A DNA stretch of 10,171 nucleotides from contig NAVB01001488.1 in assembly GCA_002179805.1 (NCBI GenBank), forward strand, positions 1 to 10,171, given 5' to 3'. Source of the DNA: Acanthamoeba lenticulata (lineage: Eukaryota > Discosea > Longamoebia > Acanthamoebidae). Shown in pieces: positions 7,046 to 10,171 of this stretch. Within the stretch, counting starts at the first letter, position 1; every line of letters begins with the position of its first letter. The notes under the pieces were generated by a model. That model was not told the DNA's origin. It saw nothing but the letters and a program-made list of their open reading frames with translations, and did not search any database. A program made the translations under genes and the position numbers.

Positions 7046-8687
7046 TCAGGGTTGGTTGCCGCTGGCTTGACGCTGGGCAAGCATGTTGCGGAACTGCTGG
7101 AGGACGGCGTCCTCATGCGCTCGATGGGCGGCAAGCTTCTTCTGCGTCTCCTCGGCCCGCGCGCCGTCCTTTCGCGCACGCCACTCTCGGTCGCGCCGCA
7201 GCCGCTCTTGGAACGAGTCGTCGCCGCCCATCAGGTCGCGCTCCGTCAGCTCTGGCGAGTCGCCGCCTTCACGCCCCTTGGCGTAGGCTCCCTTCTGCTG
7301 CCGCTTCTCCAGCCGCGCCTCGCGGCTCCCCGGGTCGGCCTTGGGCACGAGCTCCTCCTAGAAATGTGTGTGCGCGCCGCGCGTGTGTTGGTCGACTGCG
7401 GCCGCGCAATTGCGATGGATGAGCAAAAGCAGCAAGACGCACCAAGGCAGCGTCCCGGTAGCTCTGCGCGCTCTTCTCCGTCTTCTTCCGCATGAGGCGG
7501 TCGTAGCGCCGCTTATCCTCGTCGTCGAGCTCTGCGTGTGTGTGTGTGTGTGTGTGGTCAGCACGCGGTCCCGCACGCGCGAAACAGCAGACAAGCGCTA
7601 CCTTCGTCGTCGGGATGCTTGACGGCGGGTCCAGTCGGGCCGCGCCGCGTCGGCGGCGCCACAAACGACGATGATGAAGATGAGGACGAGGACGACGGAG
7701 CCGGCGGGCGCCGGCCCGGCGGCAGCTTGGGCCTGTTGGTCTCTCGCGAGATCTCGTCCCGCACTGCGCGTGCAGCCCACCGTGTCAACGAGGCTGATGC
7801 TGATGAAGAAGAAGGTGAAAAAGAAAGGGAAGAAGTGTACTGGAGCTGAGGGTGAGGGCCTCCTTTTCGTCGAGGCGGTTGGTGAAGCCCCACTGGTAGT
7901 TGGTGCGCGTGCTGTGGTCGAGGTCCTGCACGGCGATGCCCTTGTAGTACTTGTCCGGCAGGGCCCCGCGGTTCCACAGCTCCACAAACTGCGCAAACTT
8001 CTTGCGCGACTTGGCCGCCGAGAGGTCCTCGAACACGAGGCCCTTGGCCTCCTTCAGCCTGTGCTCGTCGTCATCGTTGTCAGCAGTCAACTTCAACTTT
8101 ACGTCAAGTTCAGAGGGACAGCGTGGAGCGGACCAGAGGCTGAACTCGGCGTGGCGCGCAAAGTAGTCACTGTTGGTGAGGACCGCCGTTGCAATCCCCA
8201 TCGACGCATTTTCTGTAGATGAGGAGATCATGGTGGTAAATCTTGTTAATGGTGTGCCGAAAAGGTGTGAAAATTGGTGGTGCACTTACTCTGGATGAAG
8301 GCTTTGGCCTGCTCCTCCAGCTCGCGGCGCTTATCGTCTTTCTTATCCTTGGACTTCTTCTCCTTCTTGTCCTTCTTTTCCTTCTTGTCGCGCTTCTTGT
8401 CCTTCTTTTTGTCCTTCTTGTGGTGCTTGCGTCTCTTCCTCTCCCGTTCATCATCTGCGCAGCCCGTCACAATTCAGTGGCGGGTGGCAGGTGGTAGTGA
8501 ACGAGAGTTGGAACGGAGCGTGAGAAGATAAAGAACCTGAAGAAGAAGAAGAATCGTGCTTGGATCTATGGTGCTTGCGGTCGCGCTCTCGGCTGCCGTC
8601 TCGCTCCCTGTCCCGTTTCCTGTCGCTGCGCTCATCGCCCCTCTCCCTTCGCTCTGAGCGCTCGGATCTCGACCGCTCCTCGCTCAT
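7046..8687 (-). CDS. Arg/Ser- and Lys-rich nuclear-type protein, conserved eukaryotic family (seven exons)
   Basis: Transcription runs leftward. Exons are 8687-8537, 8454-8290, 8212-8134, 8058-7841, 7763-7602, 7531-7443 and 7357-7046, giving 391 residues; introns are 70-85 bp and all rejoin in frame. Residues 1-45 are Arg/Ser/Glu/Asp-rich (RS-like) and 54-95 are Lys/Asp-rich, both typical of nuclear speckle or splicing proteins. Residues about 121-183 form the conserved core: DYFARHAEFSLWLKE, FEDLS, FAQFVELWNRG and KYYKG. A Pro/Ser linker (about 213-245) follows, then a conserved C-terminal part with DDEDKRRYDRLMRKK, ELVPKADPGSREARLEKR and DLMGGDDSFQERL. From memory these match plant and fungal proteins of one uncharacterised family, some carrying names such as splicing regulatory glutamine/lysine-rich-like; I am not sure of the name, so I give no symbol. 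An RNA-processing role is inference. I chose the ATG at 8687 because RS-type sequence begins there; an in-frame ATG 36 codons upstream gives a Cys/Trp-rich extension unlike the rest. Confidence 0.8.
7532..7601 (-). other. 70-bp intron with a CA microsatellite next to the acceptor
   Basis: The donor is GTAGCG at 7601, and a branch-site-like CTGAC lies at 7561-7557, about 26 bp before the acceptor. The space between them is filled by a CA dinucleotide repeat (7556-7536) and then CGCAG. The repeat takes the place of a normal pyrimidine tract. Splicing here joins Glu-259 (codon split by the intron) to LDDEDKRRYD in frame. Confidence 0.7.
7536..7556 (+). repeat. GT dinucleotide microsatellite (about 10 units)
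   Basis: An uninterrupted GT run of 21 bp on the + strand, CA on the coding strand, lies within intron 5 of the minus-strand gene. It ends three bases before the acceptor AG. Length variation here could affect splicing efficiency. Confidence 0.9.
8059..8133 (-). other. Candidate 75-bp intron without stop, length multiple of three
   Basis: GT at 8133-8132 and AG at 8060-8059 bound an intron inside the Trp-132 codon. Removing it gives FSLWLKEAKG, which fits the family core as I remember it. Reading through adds 25 residues with no stop (beginning SAPRC). Neighbouring introns are of the same size, so I prefer splicing, but retention would give a full-length variant. Confidence 0.65.
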
Positions 8688-8964
8688 GCTGCTCTCCTTC
8701 AACAAATGCAACGAACAGCCTACTTGTGCGCAACAGATTTCTAGCCATTTTTGTTCTTTTTCATGTGGTGAAATTTCGATCCTCCACCGGAGCATTCAGT
8801 CAGTTTTCTTACGTCGCCGTCCGAAAAATGCGGCAAACGGACGAAGCTGAACTGGAAACAAGAAAAGAAGGATTAAATTGAGGCAGCCAGAGGAAGAAGA
8901 GGTCTGGTGCAAGGACTTGCATTGCAAAAACATCCACGACACGGTTACCTCAGCTCTCACACAA
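8688..8964. promoter_or_regulatory. Shared divergent promoter region
   Basis: These 277 bp separate the start codons of the divergent RS/Lys-rich gene and FES1 and must hold both promoters and both leaders. I see no canonical TATA box on either strand. A T-rich stretch at about 8748-8762 lies centrally. On the + strand a 17-codon upstream frame (8828-8881) sits in the probable FES1 leader. Confidence 0.55.
8828..8881 (+). other. Candidate upstream ORF in the FES1 leader
   Basis: An ATG in good context (A at -3) opens 17 codons, MRQTDEAELETRKEGLN, ending at TGA 8879-8881, 83 bp before the FES1 start. It is not in frame with FES1. If transcription begins upstream of 8828, this frame could reduce translation of FES1. 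Alternatively a leader intron from GT at about 8902 to CAG at about 8951 may exist downstream of it. The transcription start is unknown. Confidence 0.35.
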
Positions 8965-10025
8965 ATGAACGGAATAGATGCGGGATTATTGCGATTTTGT
9001 CTGGAGCACAGTGATGGAGGCAACCTGACCGAAAGCCAGCTTCCCCAGCGTGATGAGGCCGATTACAAGTGGTTGCGCGAGGCACTCAATAACTTGGAGA
9101 CCGATGTGGATCGTATGAAGAAGCTGGTTGAGATGCTCCAAGCATCTGACTCCTCCGTGCAAGACAAGGTCGCTGCCCTCGAGGAGTTGCAGTACCTCAT
9201 CGAAGACATCGACAACGCGAACGGTACGTAGCCCATGTCTTTTGCTTTATCCTTTCAGTAGCCAAATTAATCTTTGCCATTCATTCAGATTTGCACAAGA
9301 TTGGCGGATTCGAGCCTGTGCTCACCTTGATGAACGCGGAGTCGGAGGACTTGCGATACTGGGCCACCTGGGCGGTGGCCGCGTCGGTGCAGAACAACCC
9401 GTGGAGCCAGGCCCAGGCGTTTGAGAAGGGCGCGCTCACGCAGATCATGCTCCTACTCCAGAATGAGACACAGGACCGCGTGCTGTCCAAGGCCGTGCCG
9501 GCGCTCTCAGGCCTCATCCGCGACCATCCCAAGGCCGTCGAGGCCTTCCTCAAGGCCAACGGCTTGCGCCTGCTGGCCTACCTCCTCACATCGACCAAGG
9601 GCGCCGGCCTTAGCCAGCCCACACGCATGAAGGTGGTCTTCCTTCTGACCTATCTGTGCCGCGTGGTGCCTCTCGTCCGTCATGCCGTACGCGAGTATTC
9701 GCTCCTCCAGCCGCTCATCGACATGATCACCGCCCCCGACGCCTCGCCCGACCTTAGGGAAAAGGCTTTGGGCTGCCTGATCGAGGCTACGAAGGACATG
9801 GCCCTCAACGTCGAGGCCTGCCGCGAGCTCGGCCTGCTCGAGGTGCGTGCGCTGCTTACCCGCTCAACAAATGCAGATGACTTACCCTCATGGTGTGGTG
9901 GTGGGCAGACGCTTAAGGCGCGGGCAGCTCAGACGCAAGGCGACGAGGACCAACAGACCGAACATGACCTGTGCCGTGCGCTGCTTGACCAGCTCTCCAA
10001 CCAGACCCAGCGAACGAACAAATAA
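8965..10025 (+). CDS. FES1: Hsp70 nucleotide exchange factor Fes1/HspBP1
   Basis: My model joins 8965-9223, 9289-9842 and 9909-10025, giving 309 residues, close to the usual 290-360 of the family. Fes1/HspBP1 wraps the Hsp70 ATPase domain with armadillo repeats, speeds ADP release and helps clear misfolded cytosolic proteins. Residues 1-86 match the family's helical N-terminal region (LLRFCLEH, DYKWLREALNN, then LEELQYLIEDIDNAND). Residues 87-260 hold armadillo-type repeats, including the hallmark QNNPWSQAQAFEKGAL (120-135), VPALSGLIRDH and MKVVFLLTYLC. The C-terminus, CRELGLLETLKAR then LCRALLDQL, aligns with the last HspBP1 repeats only if the 66-bp intron is removed. Intron 1 is 65 bp, phase 1. 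I chose the ATG at 8965 because homologous proteins begin there and no in-frame ATG lies upstream. No signal peptide is present, so the protein is cytosolic. CATAAA at about 10095 is a possible polyadenylation variant. Confidence 0.93.
9843..9908 (+). other. 66-bp intron 2 of FES1, stop-free and a multiple of three
   Basis: The donor is GAG|GTGCGT and the acceptor GGGCAG|ACGCTT, phase 0. Reading through would insert 22 residues, from VRALLTRS to WCGGGQ, in the middle of the last armadillo repeat, where HspBP1 has no insertion. Splicing restores the family pattern, so an intron is much likelier than coding sequence. Retention would not break the frame. Confidence 0.8.
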
Positions 10026-10083
10026 TCACCCAAGTGTTTTCTCCTGTACAGCCGCTGCCTCGATTTTTTTAATAATTTTACAA

Positions 10084-10089
10084 TTTATT
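10084..10089 (-). terminator. Minus-strand AATAAA near the right edge
   Basis: TTTATT on the + strand gives AATAAA on the minus strand within an AT-rich stretch following FES1. It could be the polyadenylation signal of a convergent gene whose stop lies beyond the window. AT-rich DNA produces such hexamers by chance, so this is tentative. Confidence 0.3.
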
Positions 10090-10171
10090 TATCTCATAAA
10101 AAGAATATGTTTATATTTCATCATATAAAAAAAGGGGTTGAGTGTGGGTTGCTTGGTGGCGGATCATGTGG

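Noticed and set aside
7785..8285. Reading the minus-strand segment as one 166-codon gene
   Set aside because: It runs through donor and acceptor sites at both ends, and its conserved core is interrupted by a 75-bp segment. The seven-exon model joins conserved motifs in the order seen in the family.
8878..8964. TTG-initiated N-terminal extension of Fes1
   Set aside because: A eukaryotic nuclear gene is unlikely to start at TTG, and the 29 extra residues have no match in the family, which begins near the ATG at 8965.
1..10171. CRISPR array, tRNA, rRNA, transposon or viral genes
   Set aside because: I saw no spaced direct repeats, cloverleaf, rRNA-like segments, terminal inverted repeats, or transposase or capsid motifs on either strand.

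Overview
The window looks like nuclear DNA from a free-living protist, most likely an Acanthamoeba-like amoebozoan. The reasons are GC-rich coding sequence, AT-rich intergenic DNA, short GT-AG introns (64-85 bp) that rejoin reading frames exactly, close gene packing, low-complexity Ser, Lys, Asp and Asn tracts, and eukaryote-only families such as the Hsp70 exchange factor Fes1/HspBP1. The species assignment is inference; nothing here names it.

Layout, left to right. (1) The 3' end of a Ser/Pro-rich protein gene on the + strand, stop at 929, with AATAAA 68 bp downstream. (2) An intronless, convergent minus-strand gene (2403 to 1093) for a secreted protein: signal peptide, Ala-Ser-Pro linker and a right-handed beta-helix domain that reads as bacterial. 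(3) An 829-bp divergent intergenic region. (4) A four-exon + strand gene (3233-4125) for a 220-residue secreted or ER-targeted coiled-coil protein. (5) A three-exon + strand gene (4575-6936) for a 741-residue single-pass membrane protein with a His/Pro/Gln-rich N-terminus, two charged coiled coils and an acidic block. (6) A seven-exon minus-strand gene (8687 to 7046) for a 391-residue nuclear-type Arg/Ser- and Lys-rich protein of a conserved eukaryotic family that I link, without certainty, to RNA processing. (7) Divergent from it, a three-exon + strand FES1/HSPBP1 gene (8965-10025). An AATAAA in minus-strand orientation near the right edge may belong to a convergent gene outside the window.

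The genes do not form a pathway. The arrangement alternates convergent pairs (929/1093 and 6936/7046) with divergent pairs (2403/3233 and 8687/8965). All gene models were built by hand from splice-site pairs that preserve frame and, where possible, family similarity. Points most worth a second look are the beta-helix gene as a possible horizontal transfer, the unrecognised membrane coiled-coil protein, and two introns whose length is a multiple of three and which lack in-frame stops.
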